Part shown: one piece after another, positions 54,939 to 63,518 of the stretch
Layout: every line of letters begins with the position of its first letter
Position numbering within the stretch: position 1 is the stretch's first letter
NCBI RefSeq assembly: GCF_004570975.1
Contig: NZ_SPPC01000003.1
Location: forward strand, 245,102-309,101
Length of the DNA: 64,000 bases
Direction of reading: 5' to 3'
Source: Barnesiella sp. WM24
Lineage (GTDB): Bacteria > Bacteroidota > Bacteroidia > Bacteroidales > Muribaculaceae
Translations under genes and position numbers: made by a program
Notes under the pieces: model-generated
Seen by the model: only the letters and a program-made list of their open reading frames with translations
Told to the model about the DNA's origin: nothing
Databases searched by the model: none

Positions 54939-56357
54939 ATGAAACGCTTTAAGACAATCTCGACTACGTTTATTGTTGTCATTGCAGTTATTTTCAGCTG
55001 CAATGTCTATTATCTCATATCCCTTTACAATTCGATCAGGACAGATGTCGAACGCGATGTAATGACTGCTTTGGCTGATGCTGATATTGACGACCTAATG
55101 TATCGGGCAGGGAGGGCGCAGGCATTGGCATCAAATGTACAAATGCAGGAAGACATTGAAGAATATAATGCCCCCAGAAAAGCAGAAGCATCAACATATA
55201 AAGATGAAAACGGTCAACTCATATCAGTCCGGACTGAAGCCGACGGAACTGTTATTGAAGAGCGCGCAATGTTATCTGAAAACTCGTCCTATTCCAATCA
55301 GATGGTTGATGCTATGAGCCGGCAATTTCACGCTATAATGGATAAATACATCCCTTACGATATGGAGGTTATGGATAGCGTCTTATATAATCAACTTTCC
55401 AATAGGTTCATATATCCGGATTTCCTATGTGTGGAAGTTGTCAACAGTAACGATTCCGTGATTTGCGGCAATCCCAAATTCAACGGAGAATCAGGATTGG
55501 ATTCATTCAGCTTCAATATCAATCCTGACGAGGGAATATATTACAAGGCATATATGACACCACTAACCCGCCATATACTTTCGCAGATGTTTGGAATCAT
55601 TATTACGGTATTTCTTCTGATGGTTGCATTCTCTCTGGCGTTTTGGTATCTGTTCCGCACAGTCTCGCGACTGCGCACCATTGAGGAGATGAAAGATGAT
55701 TTTGTCAGCAATATGACCCATGAATTGAAAACGCCTATTGCCATAGCATATTCAGCCAATGACGCTCTGCTCAATTATGACATAACCAACGACCCCGACA
55801 AAAAGACAAAGTATCTGACGATTGCAAACAAGCAACTGAAACGACTTGGCGAACTTGTGGAAAATATCCTTGCAATGAGTATGGAACGTCGAAAAACCAT
55901 GAAACTCAGACCTGAAGATATACAGTTACGCGAGTTTGCAGAAGAAATCGCCGCAGCCCAGCGTATGAGAGGAGATAAGGATATAACCATCAATGTTAAT
56001 ATTCCCGAAAATACCACCATTGAGGCAGACAGGGCGCACTTGGCAAATGTACTGAACAATCTGATTGACAATGCTATCAAATACTCCAGAGATAGCGTTG
56101 AGATAACGGTAACCGGCGACAGCCATGATCTTTCGGTAAGAGATAACGGCATCGGCATTCCGTCAAAATCCATTCCCTACCTGTTCAATAAGTTCTACCG
56201 CGTTCCGCATGGCAACCGTCAGGATGTCCGTGGCTATGGCATAGGACTATATTATGTAAAGAGTATTCTCGACAAAATGGGCTGGGATATTGAGGCCAAG
56301 AGTACAGAAGGTGAAGGCTCGGTGTTCACTATTAAATTCAGCAAAGATGAGCAATAA
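54939..56357 (+). CDS. Sensor histidine kinase
   Basis: A 472-aa inner-membrane two-component sensor. TM1 is near residues 8-28, a periplasmic sensor region of about 180 residues follows, TM2 is near 213-239, and the cytoplasmic part has the H-box HELKTPIAIA with phosphoacceptor His261, the N-box NNLIDNAIKYS and G-boxes DNGIGIP and GYGIGLYYV. No HAMP domain is obvious between TM2 and the H-box. The response regulator gene starts inside its last codons (11-nt overlap). Confidence 0.94.
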   Translation: MKRFKTISTTFIVVIAVIFSCNVYYLISLYNSIRTDVERDVMTALADADIDDLMYRAGRAQALASNVQMQEDIEEYNAPRKAEASTYKDENGQLISVRTEADGTVIEERAMLSENSSYSNQMVDAMSRQFHAIMDKYIPYDMEVMDSVLYNQLSNRFIYPDFLCVEVVNSNDSVICGNPKFNGESGLDSFSFNINPDEGIYYKAYMTPLTRHILSQMFGIIITVFLLMVAFSLAFWYLFRTVSRLRTIEEMKDDFVSNMTHELKTPIAIAYSANDALLNYDITNDPDKKTKYLTIANKQLKRLGELVENILAMSMERRKTMKLRPEDIQLREFAEEIAAAQRMRGDKDITINVNIPENTTIEADRAHLANVLNNLIDNAIKYSRDSVEITVTGDSHDLSVRDNGIGIPSKSIPYLFNKFYRVPHGNRQDVRGYGIGLYYVKSILDKMGWDIEAKSTEGEGSVFTIKFSKDEQ

Positions 56358-57027
56358 GATACTGTTTGTAGAAGATGAGGAAGACCTGACGCTGATTGTC
56401 GCCGACACTCTGCGCGGAGAAGGCTATGAGGTTGTCACTGCTGTTGATGGCGAAGACGGGCTTGAGAAATTCAAGACCGAAGCTGCCGATATAGTCGTGG
56501 CTGATGTCATGATGCCCAAAATGGATGGGTTCACTATGGCGAAGGAGATAAGGAAATTGTCGCCGACTGTACCATTGCTTTTTCTCACCGCAAAAAGCAC
56601 AATAGATGATGTTGAGCAAGGTTTTGAAATCGGAGCCAACGACTATCTTAAAAAGCCCTTTGAACTCCGCGAACTGATAGTGCGGATTAAGGCGCTATTA
56701 AGAAGATATGGTGACAATCGCACCGAGGATATCCGGTTTGCAATTGGAACATACATATTTAACGTAACGACCCAGACATTGTCATTTGGCGACAAAGAGA
56801 CAGAGCTGTCTCACTTTGAAGCCAAGATTCTTGAACGTCTGGCCACAAATATCGGCAAGACTGTCGATGCCTCAGAACTGATGATTGCCGTATGGCAGCG
56901 CGATGAACAAAGCAACCGCAACTCCCTGCATGGCTACATCCACAAACTACGCCGAGCCCTGCGTCACGACCCCACAATTTCTATCATCAACCAGCGTGGC
57001 TTCGGCTATATGCTTGTCGTCAAATAA
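56347..57027 (+). CDS. OmpR/PhoB-family response regulator
   Basis: 226 aa: receiver domain (FVEDEEDLTLIV, phosphoacceptor Asp53 in VADVMMPKMDG, FLTAKSTIDDV, KKPFE) and a C-terminal winged helix (ELSHFEAKILERL, then NSLHGYIHKLRRAL and GFGYMLVV). The ATG at 56347 is used; a frame from 56290 would lie inside the kinase gene. It probably binds the 18-bp repeats at 54850-54889 and thereby controls its own operon and the TonB receptor. Confidence 0.95.
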   Translation: MSNKILFVEDEEDLTLIVADTLRGEGYEVVTAVDGEDGLEKFKTEAADIVVADVMMPKMDGFTMAKEIRKLSPTVPLLFLTAKSTIDDVEQGFEIGANDYLKKPFELRELIVRIKALLRRYGDNRTEDIRFAIGTYIFNVTTQTLSFGDKETELSHFEAKILERLATNIGKTVDASELMIAVWQRDEQSNRNSLHGYIHKLRRALRHDPTISIINQRGFGYMLVVK

Positions 57028-57072
57028 AGAGGCTATAGTTAGATTGCGTTTGTTTATCATTACAATTCCTTA

Positions 57073-57558
57073 TTAGCCGTTTATTGTTTTAGCTATTTCC
57101 TTAACCATCTCGGGGGCGTCTTTGCAGCCGAGCATATACTTCTTGCCATTGTCAAGGGTTACAAGGAAGCAGTCGGAAGCTTTACCGTAATAAGCGAAAT
57201 ACTTGCCAAGATCCTTCTCGCGGAACCATCCATACCAGCCAAACCATCCTCCGCTGCCACAAATACGGATTGCGCCCATAGTCGGAGGGCATAGTTTGAC
57301 ATCAGCAATCTTAGACAACGGTATGGATTTTACTCTCAGCGGTCTGACAATGTTAAGGCAACCGTTATCCAAGGATATGTATAGCGGCATGTAGAAAAGA
57401 GTTGACAGTAACAGCAGGATAATCACTGCTACTAAAATTCCTATTGCTAACTCGTCGTCAGGCTGTTTCAGTGCATACACAAGCACTCCACACATCAGAG
57501 CAGTTGAAAGCGCTGATATAATCAGACAATATGAACTGAGTTCTACTCGCTTTTTCAT
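57073..57558 (-). CDS. Membrane protein with PH-like domain
   Basis: A 161-aa protein with two N-terminal membrane helices (YCLIISALSTALMCGVLVYAL and IGILVAVIILLLLSTLF) and a bacterial PH-like beta-domain (LYISLDNGCLNIVRPLRVKSIPLSKIADVKL, CFLVTLDNGKKYMLGC). Its role is unknown; such modules often appear next to envelope genes. The gene overlaps the preceding one by 4 nt and ends the six-gene minus-strand operon. Confidence 0.82.
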   Translation of the reverse strand: MKKRVELSSYCLIISALSTALMCGVLVYALKQPDDELAIGILVAVIILLLLSTLFYMPLYISLDNGCLNIVRPLRVKSIPLSKIADVKLCPPTMGAIRICGSGGWFGWYGWFREKDLGKYFAYYGKASDCFLVTLDNGKKYMLGCKDAPEMVKEIAKTING

Positions 57559-58085
57559 TGTTTCTTCAATTTTTCGATTTTTGCTTTTATATGTCGTTGC
57601 GCACTCCTAATACCTGGCGATAGCGCTTGATATTGCATCAAGCCAAGATGGTGTTCAAGTTCAGAAATCAATTCCGGAAAATGGCGGCACATCTTGTAAG
57701 CGGCATATGTGCTGAAACATCGGATTGAGCAAGGCTCACACTCGGAATTGATTTTCGACATGCAGTAGTCAAGGAAATCCGCTCTTATCTCGTCCACACG
57801 GTATTCTTGCTCTCTAAGGAGTTGCAAGAGCATGCGTTTCTTGCTTGTATCGGTCTCTGTCAGCAACATGTCAATCATGTCATCTCGTATTGATACCAGC
57901 CATTCCGCATCCTTTTGAGGCAGATGAGTCATCGACCATAGCGAGTTTACGCTCGTCATTCTGTCGTTTGATTGTGCTAAATTCCAAAGCATTGTTATCT
58001 TTTCCCTGGAGCCTGAAGCCCACGATGCAACACTTTTTATTTCCGGCAAATTGACACGTTGAGCCAACAGATTCTCGATGTCCAT
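57555..58085 (-). CDS. Helical protein of unknown function
   Basis: Not recognised. The 176-aa product begins MDIENLLAQRVNLP (a longer frame from 58229 would overlap the SIMPL gene) and is all-helical, with repeated two-helix units such as KITMLWNLAQSNDRMTSVN and LTETDTSKKRMLLQLL that look HEAT-like, and a cysteine-rich patch (CEPCSIRC near residue 120). No signal or membrane segment. It starts 4 nt after the SIMPL gene and overlaps the PH-domain gene by 4 nt. Confidence 0.75.
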   Translation of the reverse strand: MDIENLLAQRVNLPEIKSVASWASGSREKITMLWNLAQSNDRMTSVNSLWSMTHLPQKDAEWLVSIRDDMIDMLLTETDTSKKRMLLQLLREQEYRVDEIRADFLDYCMSKINSECEPCSIRCFSTYAAYKMCRHFPELISELEHHLGLMQYQALSPGIRSAQRHIKAKIEKLKKQ

Positions 58086-58089
58086 GACG

Positions 58090-58773
58090 TTACTGCCTTT
58101 CAGAGAAAATAAAACGCACTTTGACGCTATAGCGGCGGACGATACGGCGGAGATTCTCCATACCGGAGCCTCCGCTGTAAGCAACGTTACTGAATGTCGA
58201 ATATCCCGATGGATCGCCTGTTGTTTCAATTATCTCGTAAGGGGCAATTATCTGCAGCCCTTCGTTTTCAGCTATGAACTCGGCTTTTTGTCGCGCGGCG
58301 TCAAGCGCCGACTTTAGTCCCTCCCTGTTATAATGCGCCATATCGGAGCAGTCGGTCTTGGTGATATTGAAAGCCGTGATGCCATTTCGGTCAAGACGGT
58401 CGGATATATACTCTATCTGACTGAAGTCGGAGACAGTAGCCGAGAGCCGTTTAGCCATCAGGAATGTAGCTGAAACATCACGGTCTCTGTAATTTCCCAA
58501 GTCAGAGACTATAATATGAGAATCCGGCACCCCGGCATCGCGAAGAGTTTTTCTGATGCGTTTTTCAATGTCAGCCAATTTCACGATTGTACTGTCGCCA
58601 AATGTCTTCTGTTTAAAGTATTCTTCCATGCCTATCTCGATTGAAATGCGGTCGGGGATTATATTCAATGTCGCCGAACCTGTTACCTCTATCATGTTAG
58701 GGGTGTTATTTTGCGCATCTGCAACGATGACTGACATAAGCAATGCCGTCAACGATATAAATATCTTTTTCAT
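58090..58773 (-). CDS. SIMPL (DUF541) periplasmic protein
   Basis: A 227-aa exported protein with a signal peptide (residues 1-20) and a SIMPL domain: MIEVTGSATLNIIPDRISIEIGM near residue 27, then DAGVPDSHI, FNITKTDCSDM and ALDAARQKAEFIAENEGL. Members are linked to envelope stress, oxidative stress or signalling in other bacteria, without an agreed biochemical role. It is 32 nt downstream of the SanA-like gene. Confidence 0.88.
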   Translation of the reverse strand: MKKIFISLTALLMSVIVADAQNNTPNMIEVTGSATLNIIPDRISIEIGMEEYFKQKTFGDSTIVKLADIEKRIRKTLRDAGVPDSHIIVSDLGNYRDRDVSATFLMAKRLSATVSDFSQIEYISDRLDRNGITAFNITKTDCSDMAHYNREGLKSALDAARQKAEFIAENEGLQIIAPYEIIETTGDPSGYSTFSNVAYSGGSGMENLRRIVRRYSVKVRFIFSERQ

Positions 58774-58805
58774 TCTCTGAGCCGTTTTTGTGGATGACTG
58801 TGATT

Positions 58806-59885
58806 TTATTTTATTTGAAACTCAACATATACCGTATCACTCTTCTGGATAGGATAGGGCGGATAACTGAATGTCTTGACAAGACGGTATGTGGCAGACT
58901 TGTCACTCAGATCATAAAGCCACGGCCTTACTGTCAATCGGAATGAACCATTGGGCTTTAGCGAGTGTCCTATGTCATTGAAACATACTTCCATTCCCTT
59001 TGCCAAGAGGTCATGATACTTTTTTGAGTAAGGAGCCGGAATCCAATTTCGCCGATTAGATTTAACGTCTATTCTATACCATTCCCCTGTAGTCATCTCC
59101 TCGTCACGACTGTTGGTAAACTCCACGACAAGTGAATCTATCGGGTTTTGTATGACCTCGGGACTTACTATTTTCATTGTCACGCCTTCAGCCGTGGCAT
59201 AGCTTTTTTGCGGCATTATGTCGGTAATCTCAATCTTTTCCCCAAGGAAATGAGGCTGTTTGCCAAACCAAAGGTCAAGTATCATCTTGTCGCGGGCAAG
59301 CCATTCGCGCAAGGCAAGGCGGCTGCGCACCAATCTTCCGGCTCGCAGCGGAGCAGCTATTGCAACCGCTTTTATCCCGTTGGCATCAGCAATATACAGC
59401 GCTCTTGCATCATGATCGGACTGGGATATGATAGTAATCGAATCGCAACCGAATACCTCCTTTGCCCTTACGACAGAATCAAGAGTCCTGAATCCGGCGA
59501 AATCAAGAATAATCCTACATTCCGGCACTCCATGAGCTATCAGAGAGTCTCTCATAGCTGTTGCTTCGTCATATTTCTTTGTGTGGTTGTCACCACTCGC
59601 GATGATAAAATCGACCTTCCCGGCATGATACAGCTCTGCTGCCGTATTTATGCGAGTGGTAAAGTAGGAATTGGGGCGCCCAAGCTTATTCAGCGGATTT
59701 GTTCCAAGCAACAGAGCCACTTTATTGCGGGGAAACGAGTCCGCAGAAAAATATATGCGGCTCTCTGCGGCATTTTCTACCTTGACGTTTGCATAAACTG
59801 TAAATGCCACAATCAGAAGTAGAAATGCGCAAAGACTTAGCGCAATCCTTCTTATCAGAATTTTGAATTTCGCAGCCATGGTCAT
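58806..59885 (-). CDS. SanA/DUF218 membrane protein fused to an Ig-like domain
   Basis: 359 aa. An N-terminal anchor (IALSLCAFLLLIVAFTVYANV) is followed by a DUF218 (ElyC/SanA/YdcF) domain: VALLLGTNPLNKLGRPNSYFTTRI, FIIASGDNHTKKYDEATAM, VPECRIILDFAGFRTLDSVVRA and the SQSDHDARALY segment, about residues 50-205. The usual SanA ends near here at about 240 aa; this one carries an extra C-terminal beta-sandwich (VTMKIVSPEVIQ..VEFTNSRDEEMTTGEWYRID) resembling bacterial Ig-like domains. E. coli SanA affects envelope barrier function. First ATG (59885) overlaps the upstream stop (ATGA). Confidence 0.83.
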   Translation of the reverse strand: MTMAAKFKILIRRIALSLCAFLLLIVAFTVYANVKVENAAESRIYFSADSFPRNKVALLLGTNPLNKLGRPNSYFTTRINTAAELYHAGKVDFIIASGDNHTKKYDEATAMRDSLIAHGVPECRIILDFAGFRTLDSVVRAKEVFGCDSITIISQSDHDARALYIADANGIKAVAIAAPLRAGRLVRSRLALREWLARDKMILDLWFGKQPHFLGEKIEITDIMPQKSYATAEGVTMKIVSPEVIQNPIDSLVVEFTNSRDEEMTTGEWYRIDVKSNRRNWIPAPYSKKYHDLLAKGMEVCFNDIGHSLKPNGSFRLTVRPWLYDLSDKSATYRLVKTFSYPPYPIQKSDTVYVEFQIK

Positions 59886-60112
59886 TTTTTATTATATGAA
59901 ATTTCATCAAGACGTTTTGAAAACCATCTATATATGAAATAATAGCCAAGAAACATGAACGCACTGAGCATAAATTTTGTAGATTTGGTCAGCATTTCAT
60001 TTTCACGCAGATATTGATTGCACAAGGCTATAATTGCCCCGTACACCACTGCCATAAGCAATAAAACTATGAATGCAAAAAGTGCTTTCTTTACCGTAGG
60101 TCTGATTTTCAT
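59882..60112 (-). CDS. Small membrane protein
   Basis: 76 aa with two hydrophobic helices (ALFAFIVLLLMAVVYGAIIALC and FMLSAFMFLGYYFIY) and charged ends. No family recognised. ATG 60112 is preferred over a frame from 60157 that overlaps the EFR1 gene. It starts 32 nt after EFR1 and overlaps the SanA-like gene by 4 nt, so is translationally coupled to it. Confidence 0.72.
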   Translation of the reverse strand: MKIRPTVKKALFAFIVLLLMAVVYGAIIALCNQYLRENEMLTKSTKFMLSAFMFLGYYFIYRWFSKRLDEISYNKK

Positions 60113-60144
60113 TGTCAGTAATGTTATTGGTTTAAATGTATGGA

Positions 60145-60906
60145 TTAGACAAACCACTCCGGTTCAAGCCGGCGGCTGTTGTCTTTGACAAATTTCCATC
60201 CGGCAATCTTGTAAAGCATGCCGCCAAGATAGCGTGCTTCATTGGGACATACATTGATGCACCTACAGCACATCATACATTTCTTGCCGTCTGTGAGCGT
60301 GGGATTTTTTAAATCAATGGCACGGGTAGGACACTGCGTGGCACATTTGCCACAACTGTTGCATTTCTGTTTATCAACATTGGGGTGAAGGGGCACTCCC
60401 GCTGCCTTTTTGTATGGTCGGTTTCCCTTTATTGCATTAAGGTCAAGCAAGCCTTCACCGGCAATTTTCTGTGAGACACTATCGGCAAATGCCGATAGTA
60501 TTTTCTCGTCATCAGCATCAGGACGTCCTGTCGCCACCTTGGGAAAAATGCAGTGTTGGGCTATAAACGTGCCTGCGGCAATCACTTTAAATCCTCGCGC
60601 AGCAACGATGTCGCCAAGTTCCACCAGCGCGTCATCATAGTCGCGATTACCATACACGACAATCACGACCGCTTTCTGCCCGTTACCGGTTACAGTCTGG
60701 AGGCGTTTGGCGGCAAGGGCAGGAATCCTTCCGGCATAAACCGGCATGGCGAATACAGCCACATCGGATTCAGCGCTGAGATTAATGTTTCCCGATTCTT
60801 CTAATGTGAGGTCATGTGTCTTGGTTTCTGCTCCAAGATAATTTATAAATATTTTTGCTACCTTTGCGGTTGTCCCTGACGGGCTGAAAATAAAGGCGTG
60901 TATCAT
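60145..60906 (-). CDS. EFR1-family flavodoxin-ferredoxin
   Basis: 253 aa: a flavodoxin-like domain with the FMN loop FSPSGTTAKVA near residue 7 and a C-terminal ferredoxin with two 4Fe-4S motifs, CNSCGKCATQCP and CMMCCRCINVCP. The EFR1 family is found in gut anaerobes and has no firm physiological role; an electron carrier is the natural inference. First gene of the six-gene operon; its promoter has TATATTTG at 60949-60942. Confidence 0.9.
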   Translation of the reverse strand: MIHAFIFSPSGTTAKVAKIFINYLGAETKTHDLTLEESGNINLSAESDVAVFAMPVYAGRIPALAAKRLQTVTGNGQKAVVIVVYGNRDYDDALVELGDIVAARGFKVIAAGTFIAQHCIFPKVATGRPDADDEKILSAFADSVSQKIAGEGLLDLNAIKGNRPYKKAAGVPLHPNVDKQKCNSCGKCATQCPTRAIDLKNPTLTDGKKCMMCCRCINVCPNEARYLGGMLYKIAGWKFVKDNSRRLEPEWFV

Positions 60907-60941
60907 TGCAAGCTGATGTGTCTATTAACGTTCGATAACTG

Positions 60942-60949
60942 CAAATATA
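60942..60949 (-). promoter_or_regulatory. -7 element of the EFR1 operon
   Basis: Reads TATATTTG on the minus strand, 36 nt before the EFR1 ATG; -33 not clear. Confidence 0.6.
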
Positions 60950-61094
60950 GTAAATTATTTAATAACGCTTCGCTTTCAATACAATACATTTTTCATTGCT
61001 GTCGTTCTAATTTCAAGTAAATGAAAACTGCCTGCCTTCAATCCGGGTTGAACTTAAATTATGATTTTCCGTTTTTGAAAAAAAGAAAATAAAT

Positions 61095-61889
61095 ATGGAT
61101 ATACTTGACGCTATAAAATCACGCCGCTCGGTAAGAAGCTTTAATGGAGAGGCACTCTTCGGGAGCAACCGCAAGATATTGATGGATGCAGTAGAACAAT
61201 CTTCAAGCCCTTTTGGCGGCAATGTCACTATCCGTCTTAAAGAATTTGACATAAAAGATGGATATAAACCAAGCACTTACGGCATGATAAAGGGTGCCGT
61301 CGATTTCTTTCTGCTTGGCATAGGCGATGACGAGGCATCAGCGCTCACTGCCGGATTTCGTTTTGAACAGGTAGTTCTGAAGGCATGGCAACTCGGACTC
61401 GGCACCTGCTGGATTGCCGCCACGTTCAAGGGATCGACATTTGATGACGGGCTGACATGGAGCGATGGCGAGAAACTAAAAGTCATTTGTCCTGTGGGGG
61501 TTCCGGCAAAACAGAGTATGATGGAGAGAATCACACGTCTGTCGCTCGGAAGTAAAAATCGTAAACCGTTTGGAGAATTGTTTTATGATGAAGACTTTAA
61601 GCACCCGCTATCCGTAGAAAGTCGGTTTGGTGTTGCTCTTGAGATGATGCGTCTTGCTCCGTCGTCAACCAATTCGCAGCCGTGGAGAGCGCTTGTCGCC
61701 GGTGATACCGTACATTTTTATTATAAACCTCAAAGTGACGCTTCTGTGCTTGACTGCGGAATAGGTATGTGTCATTTTTATGAAGCAGAAAAATACAGGT
61801 CACATGATGGCAAGTTCTTCAAAGCAGCTGAAATCCCGGTTTCTCATGAATCGTGGAAATATCTATATTCTTACAAGTCAAATCTTTAG
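61095..61889 (+). CDS. TM1586-like nitroreductase
   Basis: A 264-aa protein in which both halves resemble nitroreductase sequence (SRRSVRSFNGEAL near residue 9 and APSSTNSQPWRALVAG near 190), the layout of the TM1586-type group, where one half is degenerate. It would bind FMN and reduce unknown substrates with NAD(P)H. It stands alone between the EFR1 operon (divergent) and the radical SAM gene (convergent); no good promoter match in 61007-61094. Confidence 0.85.
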   Translation: MDILDAIKSRRSVRSFNGEALFGSNRKILMDAVEQSSSPFGGNVTIRLKEFDIKDGYKPSTYGMIKGAVDFFLLGIGDDEASALTAGFRFEQVVLKAWQLGLGTCWIAATFKGSTFDDGLTWSDGEKLKVICPVGVPAKQSMMERITRLSLGSKNRKPFGELFYDEDFKHPLSVESRFGVALEMMRLAPSSTNSQPWRALVAGDTVHFYYKPQSDASVLDCGIGMCHFYEAEKYRSHDGKFFKAAEIPVSHESWKYLYSYKSNL

Positions 61890-61933
61890 CACAAGACACC
61901 AAACTAATCTTGTAGAAAATATAAGTTCCGGAT

Positions 61934-62827
61934 TTACAGATGCCATATCCTGTTGCGATATGCCTTGAGTTCCTCTTCTGGAAACTCGGCTATCGCATTG
62001 TCAAATTCATGGAGCAACACCGCCTTGTCGTAGGGTAACGCCCCCGTTACAGGTACAGTGTTGGAAACATGGTGTCCAAGTAGGTTGACCTTTATTTTCA
62101 GTCGGTCAATCAGTGTGCGTATCTCGATTAGTCTTTCGATTTCCGGCTCTTCCACATAAGTCCCGTTTATGACCTCCTGATATAGTTGTGATTCGGGAAA
62201 TATCGTGAGTGATACGATGTTGATGATACACGGATGGAGCCGGTTAAGGACATCAGCTGTCGCTACGGCACTTTCCACTCCTTTCCCTTTTCCTCCGAGT
62301 CCGTTAAGATAGAATACGTTGTAACGGATTCCTGCCTCGTCGAGTTTCGACAGCTGCTCAAGAATGTCCGATGCGCGGTAACCCTTGTTCATTCTTGTAA
62401 GGGTCTCGTCGTGGGCTGTCTCAATGCCGATGTTGATACTGTCGAGCTTCATGTGACGGAGATTTTTAAGTTCCTCTACCGACTTTGGCGCGATGTCTGT
62501 CACGCGGGCAAACATTCCGAACGACACCATGTGAGGGAGGTATTTCCTCAGCAGAAGTGCCACATCCATAAGCCGGCTGTAGCTCAATGCAAAAGGGTTT
62601 GCCCCGGTGAGATAGACACGCCGGGCACGTGGCTGCCACTGACTGATGACTTTCAAGTCTTCCTCCACCTCTGACAGCGGTGACATACGGAACGGTGTGC
62701 CGTGATAAAGACTACAGAATTTGCACTTGTGCCATGTACAGCCTGACGTAATCTGAAGAAGCTGGGAACTCGCCTCGTATGGCGGACGCCATACCTGCCC
62801 TGTGAAATGTAGTTGCGGATATATCAT
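61934..62827 (-). CDS. Radical SAM protein of unknown substrate
   Basis: 297 aa with the cluster motif CTWHKCKFC (CxxxxCxxC) near residue 29, INIGIETAHDETL near 132 and the TGANPFALS strand. The four-residue spacing in the first cysteine gap is unusual (commonly three). This domain pattern matches a B12-free group often labelled radical SAM protein with no known product. ATG 62827 is set by a promoter whose -7 at 62865-62858 lies within a longer frame from 62860. Confidence 0.85.
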   Translation of the reverse strand: MIYPQLHFTGQVWRPPYEASSQLLQITSGCTWHKCKFCSLYHGTPFRMSPLSEVEEDLKVISQWQPRARRVYLTGANPFALSYSRLMDVALLLRKYLPHMVSFGMFARVTDIAPKSVEELKNLRHMKLDSINIGIETAHDETLTRMNKGYRASDILEQLSKLDEAGIRYNVFYLNGLGGKGKGVESAVATADVLNRLHPCIINIVSLTIFPESQLYQEVINGTYVEEPEIERLIEIRTLIDRLKIKVNLLGHHVSNTVPVTGALPYDKAVLLHEFDNAIAEFPEEELKAYRNRIWHL

Positions 62828-62857
62828 ATCTCGATTATTTTTTGTAACTTCGTAGTG

Positions 62858-62865
62858 CAAAATTA
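62858..62865 (-). promoter_or_regulatory. -7 element of the radical SAM gene
   Basis: Reads TAATTTTG on the minus strand. A possible plus-strand variant TAACTTCG at 62845-62852 for the HxlR gene overlaps the same small region. Confidence 0.5.
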
Positions 62866-62961
62866 GATGATTATAAGCGTGGAATCAATGACTTACCTAA
62901 GAGTTTGACCCTTACCGAAAAGTTTGCATTGCTCTTAATCAGTCTTTTTGCAACTCCTGTT

Positions 62962-63315
62962 ATGGCTAAAAAACTTGACTACGAATATTGCAAGGCTGCT
63001 CCGATGCTCGAATGGCTGGGCAACAAGTGGGCACTGGTGGTTCTCGTAAAGATTTCAGAGAACGAGCCGGTGCGCTTCAACGAGCTGTACCGCAATATCC
63101 CGTCGGTCTCGGAGAAAGTGCTTTCGCAGGTGCTTCGTCAGCTTACAACCGACGGCATTATCCGCCGTGAGTTATTCCCGGATGTGCCTCCCCGCACAGA
63201 ATACTCAGTGACGGAGTTCGGCAGAACGCTTCTGCCTCATGTCGAGGCCCTGCTCAACTGGGGACGCGAGAATTTTGAACAGATAATGTCAAACCGCCAA
63301 AAGTCTCATAACTAA
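62962..63315 (+). CDS. HxlR-family transcriptional regulator
   Basis: 117 aa winged-helix regulator: LEWLGNKWALVVLVKI near residue 15, RFNELYRNIPSVSEKVLSQVLRQL and a wing with PPRTEYSVTEFG. Cys10 sits in the N-terminal segment EYCKAAP, the position where quinone- or electrophile-sensing HxlR proteins (YodB, HypR type) carry a reactive cysteine. The ATG at 62962 is preferred over a TTG at 62905. A tautomerase gene follows after 2 nt, so the regulator probably heads its own target operon. Confidence 0.9.
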   Translation: MAKKLDYEYCKAAPMLEWLGNKWALVVLVKISENEPVRFNELYRNIPSVSEKVLSQVLRQLTTDGIIRRELFPDVPPRTEYSVTEFGRTLLPHVEALLNWGRENFEQIMSNRQKSHN

Positions 63316-63317
63316 AG

Positions 63318-63518
63318 ATGCCTTACATATCAATCGAGAGCGGCAAACTGACCGCTGAACAGAAGAAGCAGTTGATTGAACGACTCACTGCAACGGCCTC
63401 CGAGATAACCCATATCCCGGAGCAGTTCTTCACCGTTACCATCAAAGAACTGCCCGATGAAAACTTCGGTATCGGCGGCAAATCAATCGACGAGGTAAAA
63501 TGCAATTACAAGCCATGA
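63318..63518 (+). CDS. 4-oxalocrotonate tautomerase-family protein
   Basis: 66 aa beginning MPYISIESG, so that Pro1 after Met removal can act as catalytic base; KLTAEQKKQLIERL and ITHIPEQFFTVTIKELP match the family. These small enzymes tautomerise enols and related electrophile breakdown products. It overlaps the next gene in ATGA and starts 2 nt after the HxlR stop codon. Confidence 0.92.
   Translation: MPYISIESGKLTAEQKKQLIERLTATASEITHIPEQFFTVTIKELPDENFGIGGKSIDEVKCNYKP

Noticed and set aside
62905-62961. N-terminal extension of the HxlR regulator from a TTG
   Set aside because: TTG start and a hydrophobic stretch foreign to this cytosolic family; ATG 62962 matches the usual family start.
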